The notes beneath the pieces were generated by a model that saw only the letters and a program-made list of their open reading frames with translations, ran no database searches and had not been told where the DNA came from. A DNA stretch of 64,000 bases from Roseiarcus sp963822215 (GTDB lineage: Bacteria; Pseudomonadota; Alphaproteobacteria; Rhizobiales; Beijerinckiaceae). A program made the position numbers and the translations under genes. Below, in pieces: positions 10,475 to 18,829 of this stretch (the first letter of the stretch is position 1; each line of letters starts with the position of its first letter). The DNA is taken from contig CAWGGX010000004.1 of the NCBI GenBank assembly GCA_963822215.1, positions 930,001 to 994,000 of the forward strand, written 5' to 3'.

Positions 10475-10505
10475 GCGCCGGCCGCTTTCGTAAAGCGGCC
10501 GGCGC
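10475..10505 (+). terminator. dnaK-dnaJ intergenic hairpin (attenuator or terminator)
   Basis: A perfect 14-bp stem (GCGCCGGCCGCTTT at 10475-10488 with its complement at 10492-10505) and a 3-base CGT loop lie 6 bp after the dnaK stop. There is no T tract, so it may stabilise the dnaK mRNA 3' end or partly terminate rather than act as a full intrinsic terminator. Confidence 0.75.
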
Positions 10506-10696
10506 ATTCGTAGGGGACACCGGGTCGCTGGCGCACCCCGATGGGACTGTCATCAAGCGCCCGCGAAGCGGCAGGCCTCAACCGATCTGCCTCTAGCGGG
10601 CGTTGTGGTGTTGGAAAGAGCGAGGCTGCAGTTGGCGTTCGCCGAACGGATCCGAGAGACGATGGCTCGAACTCATGCGCGAAGGGGCGCGCTGAA

Positions 10697-11824
10697 ATGG
10701 CGAAGCGGGATTTCTACGAAGTTTTGGGCGTGTCCAAGACGGCGACCGAGGTCGAATTGAAATCCGCTTTCCGGAAGGCGGCGATGAGCTGCCATCCGGA
10801 CCGTCATCCGGGCGACAAGCAGGCCGAGACGCGCTTCAAGGAAGTCAACGAAGCCTATCAGACCCTGTCGGACGCGCAGAAGCGGGCGGCGTACGACCGC
10901 TACGGCCACGCGGCCTTCGAACAGGGCGGAGTCGGCGGCATGGGCGACGGCTTCGCCTCGTCGATGTCGGACATTTTCGACGACCTGTTCGGCGACATGA
11001 TGGGCGGCCGGCGCGGCGGGCGGCATGGTTCGGGACGCGAGCGCGGCGCCGACCTGCGCTACAATCTCGAGATCACCCTCGAAGAAGCCTTCAACGGCAA
11101 GAACGCGACGATCAAGCTGCCGACCTCGGTGAGCTGCGAAGCCTGCGCGGGCTCCGGCGCGCGCGCCGGGTCGAAGCCGGTCACCTGCCGGACCTGCGGC
11201 GGCCATGGGCGGGTGCGCGCCCAGCAGGGGTTTTTCGCCATCGAGCGAACCTGTCCGTCATGTCAGGGGCGCGGCCAGACGATCGACAATCCGTGCGACA
11301 AATGCGCCGGCTCCGGACGGCTGACGCGCGAGCGGACCCTTTCCGTCAACGTCCCCGCCGGCGTCGAGGACGGCACACGCATCCGCCTGACCGGCGAAGG
11401 CGAGGCCGGCATGCGCGGCGGTCCGACCGGCGATCTGTACATCTTCCTCTCGGTCAAGCCGCACCCGGTGTTCCAGCGGGACGGCGCCGACCTCTATTGC
11501 CGTGTCCCGATCTCGATGGTGCAGGCGGCGCTCGGCGGCGAATTCACCGTCCACACGCTCGACGGGACCGAGTCGCGGGTCAGCATTCCCGAGGGCGCGC
11601 AATCGGGGCGGCAGCTCAGGCTGCGCGGCAAGGGCATGCCGATCCTGCGCTCGCGCGACGCCGGCGATCTCTTCGTTCAGCTCAATGTCGAGACGCCGCA
11701 GAGCCTGACGCGCCGGCAGCGCGAACTTCTCATGGAGTTCGCGCAGGAATCCTCGAACAAGACCCATCCCGAAAGCGCCGGCTTCTTCGCCAAAATGAAG
11801 GAGTTCTTCGAGGGGCGAAGCTGA
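10697..11824 (+). CDS. dnaJ: chaperone DnaJ (type I Hsp40)
   Basis: A 375-residue co-chaperone that stimulates DnaK ATPase and delivers substrates. Order: J domain (residues 1-70, HPD at 33-35), Gly/Phe/Met-rich linker with GGMGDGFASSMSDIFDDLFGDM, zinc-binding region with four CxxCxGxG-type repeats (CEACAGSG, CRTCGGHG, CPSCQGRG, CDKCAGSG), then the C-terminal substrate domain. The frame runs open upstream, but ATG 10697 (MAKRDFYEVLGV) matches the family start and has a GAAGGGG site. Intact. Confidence 0.98.
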   Translation: MAKRDFYEVLGVSKTATEVELKSAFRKAAMSCHPDRHPGDKQAETRFKEVNEAYQTLSDAQKRAAYDRYGHAAFEQGGVGGMGDGFASSMSDIFDDLFGDMMGGRRGGRHGSGRERGADLRYNLEITLEEAFNGKNATIKLPTSVSCEACAGSGARAGSKPVTCRTCGGHGRVRAQQGFFAIERTCPSCQGRGQTIDNPCDKCAGSGRLTRERTLSVNVPAGVEDGTRIRLTGEGEAGMRGGPTGDLYIFLSVKPHPVFQRDGADLYCRVPISMVQAALGGEFTVHTLDGTESRVSIPEGAQSGRQLRLRGKGMPILRSRDAGDLFVQLNVETPQSLTRRQRELLMEFAQESSNKTHPESAGFFAKMKEFFEGRS

Positions 11825-11896
11825 CGGCCTCGTCTCTCGCGCGGAGCTCGATGAACTCGGCCGCCCGACGGCGGGCGCCTTGATGCGGAGAGGGGC

Positions 11897-12550
11897 ATGC
11901 ACGACCAGAAGCGAAACCTTCGGCGGCCCGGAGGACTCGGAGACGGCGCCCATTTCCTGATGTCGCTGATGTCGACGCCGCATCTGACCGGCGCGGTCGC
12001 GCCGTCGGGGCGGGCGCTTGCGCGCGCCATGGCCGCCGCCGCCGGTCCGCCGACGCAGGGACTCGTCGTCGAGCTTGGCCCGGGCACCGGGCCGGTCACG
12101 CGCGCGCTCATCGACCGCGGCCTGGACCGCCGCCGGTTGGTGATGGTCGAGTACAATCCGCAGTTCTGCCGCATCCTGAGGGACCGCTACGCCGGAACCC
12201 GGGTGATCGAGGGCGACGCCTACGACCTGCCGCGAACGCTTTCCGGGCTCGCGGGCGAGCGGGTCTCGGCGTTCGTCTCCAGTTTGCCGCTGCTCACCCG
12301 GCCGCCGAGCGACCGTGAGAGGCTGATCGGCGAGGCCTTTGCGCTGATGGGCGCGGACGGGGTGTTCGTGCAGTTCACCTACGGGCTGGTGTCGCCCATT
12401 CCGCGCGAGATCTGCGAAGGCCGCTACGCCGCCGAACGCGGCCGGCCGATCTGGGCCAATCTGCCGCCGGCGAGGGTCTGGACGTATCGGCTCGAAGCGG
12501 CAGCCCGGCCAGGCGCCTCGCCGAGACGGGGCCTCCAGGACCGCGCATGA
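11897..12550 (+). CDS. PmtA-like SAM-dependent phospholipid N-methyltransferase
   Basis: A 217-residue class I methyltransferase. The SAM-binding motif I is VVELGPGTGPVTRAL (about residues 57-71), preceded by TPHLTGAVAPSGRALARAMA, which is characteristic of the rhizobial/Rhodobacter PmtA-type phosphatidylethanolamine methyltransferases and their relatives. Members convert PE towards phosphatidylcholine at the membrane surface; some homologues have unproven activity, so no gene symbol is given. The short acidic loop VEYNPQFC provides the adenosyl-ribose acidic residue. It overlaps pyrF by 4 bases (ATGA), and this neighbourhood after dnaJ is common in Hyphomicrobiales. Confidence 0.82.
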   Translation: MHDQKRNLRRPGGLGDGAHFLMSLMSTPHLTGAVAPSGRALARAMAAAAGPPTQGLVVELGPGTGPVTRALIDRGLDRRRLVMVEYNPQFCRILRDRYAGTRVIEGDAYDLPRTLSGLAGERVSAFVSSLPLLTRPPSDRERLIGEAFALMGADGVFVQFTYGLVSPIPREICEGRYAAERGRPIWANLPPARVWTYRLEAAARPGASPRRGLQDRA

Positions 12551-13255
12551 AACCCTCGACGCCCGTCGACCGGCTGATCGTCGCGCTCGACGTCGCCGAC
12601 GCGGCAGCGGCCGAAAAGCTTGTCGCCGCAATCGGCGACGCGGCGATCTTCTATAAGATCGGCATGGAACTCGCCTACGGCGGCGAAGGTCTGGCGCTCG
12701 TCGGTCGTCTCGCCGACGCCGGCAAGCGGGTCTTTCTCGACCTCAAGCTGCATGACATTCCCAATACCGTCGAGCGGGCGACCGCGCAGGCGGCGCGGCT
12801 TGGCGCAACCTTTCTCACCGTCCACGCCTATCCGCAGACGATGCGCGCCGCGGTCGCGGGCGCCGCTGGCTCGGGTCTTGCGTTCCTTGGCGTGACGGTG
12901 CTGACCTCCTGCGACGACCGGGACTTGATCGAGGCGGGCTACCGCTTCGGCGTCGCCGAGCTGGTGCGGCGGCGGGCCGAGCAGGCCGAGGCGCTTGGCG
13001 TTCACGGTCTCGTCGCCAGCGCCGCCGAAGCCAAAGGCGTTCGCGAGGCGGTCGGGCAGCGTCTGATTCTGGTCACGCCCGGCATCCGGCCGGGTGGCGC
13101 CGCCATCGGGGACCAGAAGCGCGTCGCCACGCCCGAGAGCGCAATCCGCGACGGGGGCCGACTACCTCGTCGTCGGCCGTCCGATCACGGCAGCGCCCGA
13201 CCCGCGGAAGGCGGCGGCGGCGATTGTCGAGGAGATTGCCGGCGCCGCGCCTTGA
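12547..13255 (+). pseudogene. pyrF: orotidine 5'-phosphate decarboxylase, frameshifted near its 3' end
   Basis: OMP decarboxylase makes UMP in de novo pyrimidine synthesis. The N-terminal 200 residues are normal: LIVALDV, FYKIGMELAY, and the catalytic DLKLHDIPNTVERA. At GACGGGGGCCGAC the run of five G (13153-13157) puts the frame out. Removing one G restores a proper C-terminus (ADYLVVGRPITAAPDP, then EEIAGAAP) ending with TGA at 13253-13255 and a normal length of 235 residues. The phosphate-binding loop GRPIT is in the lost part, so the read protein would be inactive. Because pyrF is normally needed, a sequencing error in the G run is the likeliest explanation. Confidence 0.9.
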
Positions 13256-13309
13256 TCGGCCGCAGAACGCCGCTATCCTTTCCGTCGCAGTCTTTCCAGG
13301 GGAACGCTC

Positions 13310-13597
13310 ATGCCCAAGGGCTATGTGATCGCGCGCGTCGACATTCTCGATCCCGAGGCCTATGGGCGCTATGCGGCCGAAGCGACGAAGGCGATCGCCG
13401 CGCATGGCGGCAGGGCGCTGGCGCGCGGCGGGCGCTACGAAGCGCTCGAAGGCCAGGCGAGGGCGCGCAACGTCGTGCTGGAGTTCGACAACTACGACGC
13501 GGCGCGGGCATATTATTACTCGGCCGAATACCAGGCGGCGCGCGCGCTGCGCGAGGGTGCGGCGGAGATCGAAATGGTGCTGGTGGAAGGCGCCTGA
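13310..13597 (+). CDS. DUF1330 family protein
   Basis: A 95-residue small cytoplasmic alpha/beta protein of the DUF1330 (dimeric ferredoxin-like fold) family: KGYVIARVDILDPEAYGRYA at the start, the central GGRALARGG, and EFDNYDAARAYYYSAEYQAA. The ribosome binding site AGGGGAAC is 7 bases before ATG 13310. Function of the family is unknown. It sits between pyrF and dapB, with short gaps, and is probably co-transcribed with them. Confidence 0.92.
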   Translation: MPKGYVIARVDILDPEAYGRYAAEATKAIAAHGGRALARGGRYEALEGQARARNVVLEFDNYDAARAYYYSAEYQAARALREGAAEIEMVLVEGA

Positions 13598-13627
13598 CGC
13601 CTTCGAGGCGACGAGGAGTTTCCGGAC

Positions 13628-14443
13628 ATGGCCGAATTGCGCATCATCGTCGCGGGAGCGGCCGGCCGCATGGGCCGGATGGTCGTGCGGGCGATCCATG
13701 AGGCCGAGGGCTTGACCCTCAGCGGCGCGCTCGAGCGCGAGAGCTCGCCCTGGGTCGGCCACGATCCCGGCCCCCTGGCTGGCTGCCCGGCGACCGGACT
13801 GACCATCGGGACCGATCCGCTGCCGCTCATGCTGAACGCCGACGCGATCATCGACTTCTCTTCGCCCGCCGCCACGGTCGAACTGGCCGCGCTCGCGGCG
13901 CAGGCGCGCATCGCCGACGTGATTGGCACCACTGGGCTGGCGGAGGATGATCTCGACCGGATCGAAGCGGCTGCGCGCCATGCGCCGATCGTACGCTCCG
14001 GCAACATGAGCCTCGGCGTGAACCTGCTTGCGGCGCTGACGCGCCGCGCCGCCGCTGCGCTCGGCGACGAATACGACGTCGAGATCTTCGAGATGCATCA
14101 CCGCATGAAGGTCGACGCGCCGTCGGGCACCGCGCTGATGCTCGGCGAGGCGGCGGCGGCCGGGCGCGGAATCGCGCTGAAAACCCATTCGGCGCGCGGC
14201 CGCGACGGCGTCACCGGCCAGCGCCGCAAGGGCGACATCGGCTTCGCGAGCCTACGCGGCGGCACGGTGGTCGGCGATCACGAAGTCACGTTTGCCGCGG
14301 AAGGCGAGCGGCTGACGCTTGCCCACCATGCGGAGGATCGCATGCTGTTCGCCTATGGCGCCCTCAAGGCGGCGCGCTGGGCCCACGGCCGCAAGCCCGG
14401 CCTCTATTCGATGGCCGACGTGCTGGGGCTGAAGGAAGGGTGA
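13628..14443 (+). CDS. dapB: 4-hydroxy-tetrahydrodipicolinate reductase
   Basis: A 271-residue NAD(P)H-dependent enzyme of the lysine/diaminopimelate pathway. The dinucleotide-binding motif is GAAGRMG (residues 9-15); DFSSPAA and GTTGL follow; the catalytic signature EMHHRMKVDAPSGTA lies at about 157-171 with the conserved His pair and Lys. The length is typical. GAGGAG precedes ATG 13628. The gene is intact and is the last of the dnaK-to-dapB run; REP-like hairpins follow. Confidence 0.98.
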   Translation: MAELRIIVAGAAGRMGRMVVRAIHEAEGLTLSGALERESSPWVGHDPGPLAGCPATGLTIGTDPLPLMLNADAIIDFSSPAATVELAALAAQARIADVIGTTGLAEDDLDRIEAAARHAPIVRSGNMSLGVNLLAALTRRAAAALGDEYDVEIFEMHHRMKVDAPSGTALMLGEAAAAGRGIALKTHSARGRDGVTGQRRKGDIGFASLRGGTVVGDHEVTFAAEGERLTLAHHAEDRMLFAYGALKAARWAHGRKPGLYSMADVLGLKEG

Positions 14444-14502
14444 GGGCGCCGGCCCCGGCCCCGGGCCTAGCGGATTGTCTTTCGACCGAGGCGCCGGTTG
14501 TC

Positions 14503-14614
14503 CCTTCTCCCCGCTTGCGGGGAGAAGGTTAGGATGAGGGGCGTGGCGAGCGCCCACGGCCAGTCGCCAAGGCCCCTCACCCCGGCCCTCTCCCCGCTCA
14601 CGGGGCGAGGGGGC
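14503..14614. repeat. REP-like palindromic intergenic repeat pair
   Basis: CCTTCTCCCCGC and its exact complement (14503-14514, 14517-14528) form a 12-bp hairpin with a 2-base loop, followed by GATGAGGGGC. A second imperfect hairpin (CCCTCTCCCCG, CTCA, CGGGGCGAGGG) lies at about 14588-14613. This is the CTCATCC/CTTCTCCCC type repeat frequent between alphaproteobacterial genes. It lies between the convergent ends of dapB and the next minus-strand gene, and may act as a bidirectional terminator. Confidence 0.75.
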
Positions 14615-14625
14615 TTGCGGCGGCT

Positions 14626-15102
14626 CTAGTTCGATGCCCGGACCGCGGTGCAGGAGAAGTCGACCTGGGCCTGCTTTTCCGTCTTGCCGGCGTGGACCTT
14701 GATCACCAGCGGCGCGCAGGTGGCGTTCTCGAGGAAGATCGCCTTATGCTCGACGCCGTCGTCGCCAAAACGGAAGCCGGTAAAGGCCTTGTGGGTGACG
14801 AGCTGCTGGCCCGTCTGGTTGGTCTGGGTCAGGTCGACGATGGCGGTGGCGTATTTTGGGGCGAAGTTCGGGTCGCCAGAGAAAACAAAGTCGAGCATGA
14901 CCCCGGTTGCGCTGTCTCCGCCCGGCGCCCCGCCCTTGGGCGCGTCAACCAGCGTCGGGCCGCCGATGATATCGTCGCTGAGCTTGCCGGCGCGCTCGAG
15001 AAACACGTAGGCCTTGACGTCGACGATCTTGAGTTCCGCAGCCTGAGCGCTTGCCGCGATTGACAAGCCCGCGATGGTGGCCGCAACACGCAACACGCCC
15101 AT
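14626..15102 (-). CDS. small secreted protein of unknown function
   Basis: A 158-residue protein with a clear signal peptide (VAATIAGLSIAASAQA, cleavage before AELKI at about residue 22), then a beta-rich domain with two Cys residues near the end (ENATCAPL and DFSCTAVR) that could form a disulfide. I do not recognise the family. A periplasmic or outer-surface location is inferred from the signal peptide. Confidence 0.75.
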   Translation of the reverse strand: MGVLRVAATIAGLSIAASAQAAELKIVDVKAYVFLERAGKLSDDIIGGPTLVDAPKGGAPGGDSATGVMLDFVFSGDPNFAPKYATAIVDLTQTNQTGQQLVTHKAFTGFRFGDDGVEHKAIFLENATCAPLVIKVHAGKTEKQAQVDFSCTAVRASN

Positions 15103-15146
15103 CGTCCCCCTCCGAAAACGCGTCGGTCAACACGCGGCTTCTAATG

Positions 15147-15180
15147 AAAAGCCCCGGCCCGCGCAATGCGGACCGGGGCT
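15147..15180 (-). terminator. rho-independent terminator of the Bax-inhibitor-like gene
   Basis: Read on the minus strand: AGCCCCGG, a bulge, CCGC, a short loop, then the complementary arm GCGG and CCGGGGCT followed by TTTT. The stem is GC rich with a downstream T tract, 33 bp past the stop codon at 15214. Confidence 0.85.
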
Positions 15181-15213
15181 CATGTCAAGGTTTCCTTAGC
15201 GGGCGGGAGCGTG

Positions 15214-15981
15214 TCAGTTGTTCCGGCTCGACCCCGTCAGCATCAAAATCGCCTGGAACATGTTGATGAAGTCGAGGTAGAGGCGCAGCGCGCCGTGGAT
15301 CGACTTCTTCTGGATCGTATCGTAGCCGTCGCCGGCGTAGTACATGCTCTTGATGGACTGGGTGTCCCAGGCGGTCAGGCCGGCGAAGATCAGCACCGCG
15401 AGGATCGAGATGCCGAACTGCAGGCCGGAGCTGTGCAGGAACATGTTGATCAGGCTCGCGATGATCAGGCCGATGACGCCCATCATCATGAACGACCCCA
15501 TCGCCGACAAGTCGCGCCGGGTCGTGTAGCCGTACAGGCTGAGGCTGGCGAACGCCGCCGCAGTGGCGAAGAAGGCTTGTGCGACCGAGCCGGCGGTGTA
15601 GACGACCAGCAGCGCCGACATCGACAAGCCGATCAGCGCCGCGAAGGCGAGGAAGGCGTTGCGCGCCGTCGCGACCGACATCTGATCGAGCCGGGCCGAC
15701 AGCCAGAAGACGAGCGCGAGCGGCGACAGGACGATCAGCCAGCGCAGCGGTGACACGTAGATCGCGTGGCCGAAGTCAGTCAGCGCCATGCGCCCGCCGC
15801 CGACCGAAACCGTGCCGAGCGAGAAGGCGATGTAGGCGGCAAGACCCGTGACGCCGAGGCCGAGGGTCATGTAGTTGTAGACGCCGATCATATAGGCGCG
15901 GAGGCCCTGGTCGACAGCCGCGCCGGACCGTGCGTATCCCGCGCCCAGGCGCGAGCCTGCGTAGCGGTCATAGTCGGACAT
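15214..15981 (-). CDS. Bax inhibitor-1/YccA family membrane protein
   Basis: A 255-residue inner-membrane protein with about seven hydrophobic segments. Family hallmarks are GVYNYMTLGLGVTGLAAYIAF near the start, YTAGSVAQAFFATAAAFASLSLYGY in the middle, and the C-terminal GLTAWDTQSIKSMY with ALRLYLDFINMFQAILML. Bacterial members are linked to membrane-protein quality control and ion leak; substrate unknown. ATG 15981 (MSDYDRYAG) with AAGAGGT upstream is preferred to the longer frame. A good terminator follows. Confidence 0.94.
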   Translation of the reverse strand: MSDYDRYAGSRLGAGYARSGAAVDQGLRAYMIGVYNYMTLGLGVTGLAAYIAFSLGTVSVGGGRMALTDFGHAIYVSPLRWLIVLSPLALVFWLSARLDQMSVATARNAFLAFAALIGLSMSALLVVYTAGSVAQAFFATAAAFASLSLYGYTTRRDLSAMGSFMMMGVIGLIIASLINMFLHSSGLQFGISILAVLIFAGLTAWDTQSIKSMYYAGDGYDTIQKKSIHGALRLYLDFINMFQAILMLTGSSRNN

Positions 15982-16225
15982 GTGTGAAACCTCTTGATAA
16001 GAGCGTGGCGACGGCAAGGATGCCCCTGTCGAGCGCCTTGCGTATAATATGGCGGGGCGCCCCCGGGCTGCAAGAGCAATCGGCTGATCCGGCGCCGGAC
16101 CGATCCTTAAGGTTCAGTAAGGATTTGGCAGGGACAACGACAACGGGGGGTCGACCGCCTCGCCGGGGCCGCGCCGGGCGGCCGGGCGGCCGGACCGCCG
16201 ACAAGGACCTATACCTGGCCACCTA

Positions 16226-17463
16226 GTCGCTCGCGTCCTTGAATCTAAGGTGTTTCTCTAAATCTCTGTCGCGGCGGAATGCAGCGATGGAGGTGATTGG
16301 TGGCCAAGAAGGGGATTGCGGTCAAGAAGTACGTGGTGGAGCTGTGCGCTGAGGAGCGCGAACAGCTTGAGGCGATGGTTCGCGCAGGCAAGGGGTCGGC
16401 GCAAATCCTGACAAGGGCGCGCATCCTGCTGAAGGCCGACGTTTCGGAGGCGGGCGACGGGTGGAGCGACAGCGCGATCTCGGCGGCGCTGGATACCAGC
16501 GTCAACAATGTCGCTCGCACGCGTCAGCAACTGGTCGAGGAGGGGTTCGAGGCGACGCTGAAGCGCAAGTACAACCCCAATTCCGCCCGGCCCCGGATTT
16601 TCGATGGCGCGGCCGAAGCGAAGCTGATCGCTCTGACTTGCTCGCCGGCTCCGGAGGGGTTCGCCCGTTGGAGCTTGCGTCTGCTCGAAGAGAAAGTCGT
16701 CGAATTGGCCATCGTCGACAAGGCCAGCGATAATACGATCGGACGGACGTTAAAAAAAACGCGCTCAAGCCGCACCGCAATCGGCAATGGGTGATCCCGC
16801 CCGACGCCAATGCGGCCTTCGTTGCCGGCATGGAAGACGTGCTGGAAACCTACCAGAGGCCGCGAGATTCAGCCCGTCCTCTCGTATGTTTGGACGAGAC
16901 CTCCAAGCAGCTGATCATCGAGACCCGCAAGCCGATCCCGGCGAAGCCCGGACAGCCCGAGCGACACGACTACGAATACCAGCGCAACGGCGTCGCCAAT
17001 CTCTTCATGATCTTCGCACCGCTGGAGGGATGGCGCCGCGTCGAAGTGACAGACCATCACGCCGCCGTCGACTACGCTAATATCCTCAAAGGCCTATCCG
17101 ACGTGGATTTCCCCAACGCCGAGAAAATCGTGCTCGTCCAGGACAACCTGAGCACGCATAGGCCGGCCTCGCTCTACGCCGCCTTCCCCGCCCCCGAAGC
17201 GCGCCGCCTCGTCAACCGGTTCGAATGGCATTACACGCCAAAGCATGGAAGCTGGCTCGACATGGCCGAATCCGAACTCGCCGTCCTGACGACCCAGTGC
17301 CTCAACCGCCGCATCCCCGACAAAGAGACCCTCGAGAAAGAGGTCGCCGCTTGGCAGGGCCATCGAAACAGGCATCACGCCAAAGCCGATTGGCAGTTCA
17401 CAACTGAAAACGCCCGCGTCAAACTCAAGAGGCTATACCCTCAGTTCGAGTGACTCGGGCGAC
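16226..17463 (+). mobile_element. complete IS630-family insertion sequence
   Basis: The ends are imperfect inverted repeats beginning GTCGCTCGCGTCC on the left and, on the complementary strand, GTCGCCCGAGTCA on the right, each flanked by a TA dinucleotide (16224-16225 and 17464-17465). This is the IS630 target preference, in which TA is duplicated. One transposase is encoded in two overlapping frames. The element separates the Bax-inhibitor-like gene's promoter side from the choloylglycine-hydrolase relative. Confidence 0.85.
16300..17453 (+). CDS. IS630-family transposase expressed by -1 frameshifting
   Basis: The first frame (from GTG 16300, after GGAGGTG) gives a helix-turn-helix N-terminal half ending at 16794. 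The second frame (to 17453) carries the DDE catalytic half with LDETSKQL, VQDNLSTH and GSWLDMAESE. They join at eight A (16752-16759): codons TTA AAA AAA ACG contain A AAA AAA at 16752-16758, an ideal -1 slippery heptamer. After slippage the protein continues NALKPHRNRQWVIPPD, exactly as in single-frame relatives. Programmed frameshifting is known in this family, so this is probably functional rather than broken. Confidence 0.85.
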
Positions 17464-17610
17464 TAGCCGCGCCCGGTCTTGCGCCCTGGTTTTCGCCCGC
17501 CCGGGCGCTGTGGAGCGAGGTCGGTCCTCCCGGGACAAAGTGAGTAGATTCCGAGGCTACCGTGAAGATGCATAGCCCGACATCTTGAGTTCCCTGTCTG
17601 GGAGTTTACG

Positions 17611-18653
17611 ATGTCGATCAAATCCGCCTTACTCGGGAATGCGGCAGCTTGGCTTCTCGTGTCATCCCCGGTCCTCGCCTGCTCGCGGGTGACCTATACT
17701 GGCCCTGACAGCACTGTCATTACTGGCCGGTCGATGGACTGGATGATCCCGCTTCACTCCAATATCTGGGTCTTTCCGGAGGATCTGAAGCGCAATGGCG
17801 CGGACGGCGAAAACTCCCTGACCTGGACTTCCAAATATGGCAGCGTGATCACTGCCGCTTATGACGCGGCGACGACCGACGGAATGAACGAGAAAGGCCT
17901 GGTCGCCAATCTTCTCTATCTCTCGTCGGCGCAGTATTCGACCCCCGATCCCGCGAAGCTCTCGCTTTCGATCGCGGCGTGGCCGCAATATGTACTCGAC
18001 AATTACGCCAGCGTCGATGAAGCGCTGAAGGGCCTCGAAGGCGCGGATTTTCAAGTTCTGCCGCCGAACATGCCCGGAGGTTATGCGCCGACCATGCATC
18101 TCGCCATATCGGACGCATCGGGCGACTCTGCCATTCTCGAGTATATCGGCGGCAAGCTGATCGTGCATCACAACAAACTCTACGCGGTGATGACAAACGA
18201 GCCACCTTTCGACCAGCAGCTCGCGCTTGACGCCTATTGGAAGGATATCGGCGGCGCGGCGATGCTTCCGGGAACGGATCGGCCGGCCGATCGCTTTGTC
18301 CGCGCAAGCTACTATCTGAGCCAGGCGCCGCAGACGTCCGATCCCGTGAAGTCCGTCGCCGCCATGTTCAGCATCGTCCGTGACATCTCGGTGCCGATGG
18401 GGGTGACCAAGCCCGGCTCGCCGAACGTCGCTCCCACTTATGGCGGACGGTCTCCGACCAGAAGAATCTCATGTATTATTTTGAATCCACGTCGAGTCCG
18501 AACGTTTTCTGGGTCGATATGTCGAAGCTGAAGTTAGCGGCGGGACAGCCGGCGGAGAGGCTGGACGTCGATTCCGGGGAATTCTACGCCGGCGAGACGT
18601 CGTCGCGGTTCAAGCCGACTGCGGCTTTCGACTTTCTTCCCGTAGCCCGCTGA
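17611..18653 (+). pseudogene. choloylglycine hydrolase/penicillin acylase family protein, frameshifted
   Basis: Ntn-hydrolase of the linear amide C-N hydrolase family. A signal peptide (residues 1-23, ending SSPVLA) is followed directly by the nucleophile Cys, then TGRSMDWMIPLHSN (conserved Arg and Asp), and DGMNEKGLVANLLYL. Such enzymes cleave amide bonds, for example bile salts, penicillin V or N-acyl homoserine lactones; the substrate here is unknown and periplasmic. At about 18436-18443 (CACTTATGG) one base is missing. The C-terminal part WRTVSDQKNLMYYFEST to VAR continues in another frame to 18653. It was probably full length before this lesion, or the lesion is an error. Confidence 0.85.
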
Positions 18654-18829
18654 TCCAAGCTCAGAGAGGCGACGCGACCGCCGGCGCCTGTCTCGGCGGA
18701 GCCTCAAGCCGAAGTCTGGAACTTCTGATGGGAAGCATCATGGCTGTGCTTGAACTCGGACGTGGGTGATCTCGGCTAGAGGGATATGCGGCAAGGCGGG
18801 CGCAACCATATGCGACGAAGAATTGGGCG

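Noticed and set aside
11258..12631. 457-codon open frame on the minus strand
   Set aside because: Antisense to dnaJ and the PmtA-like gene, Arg rich, no motif.
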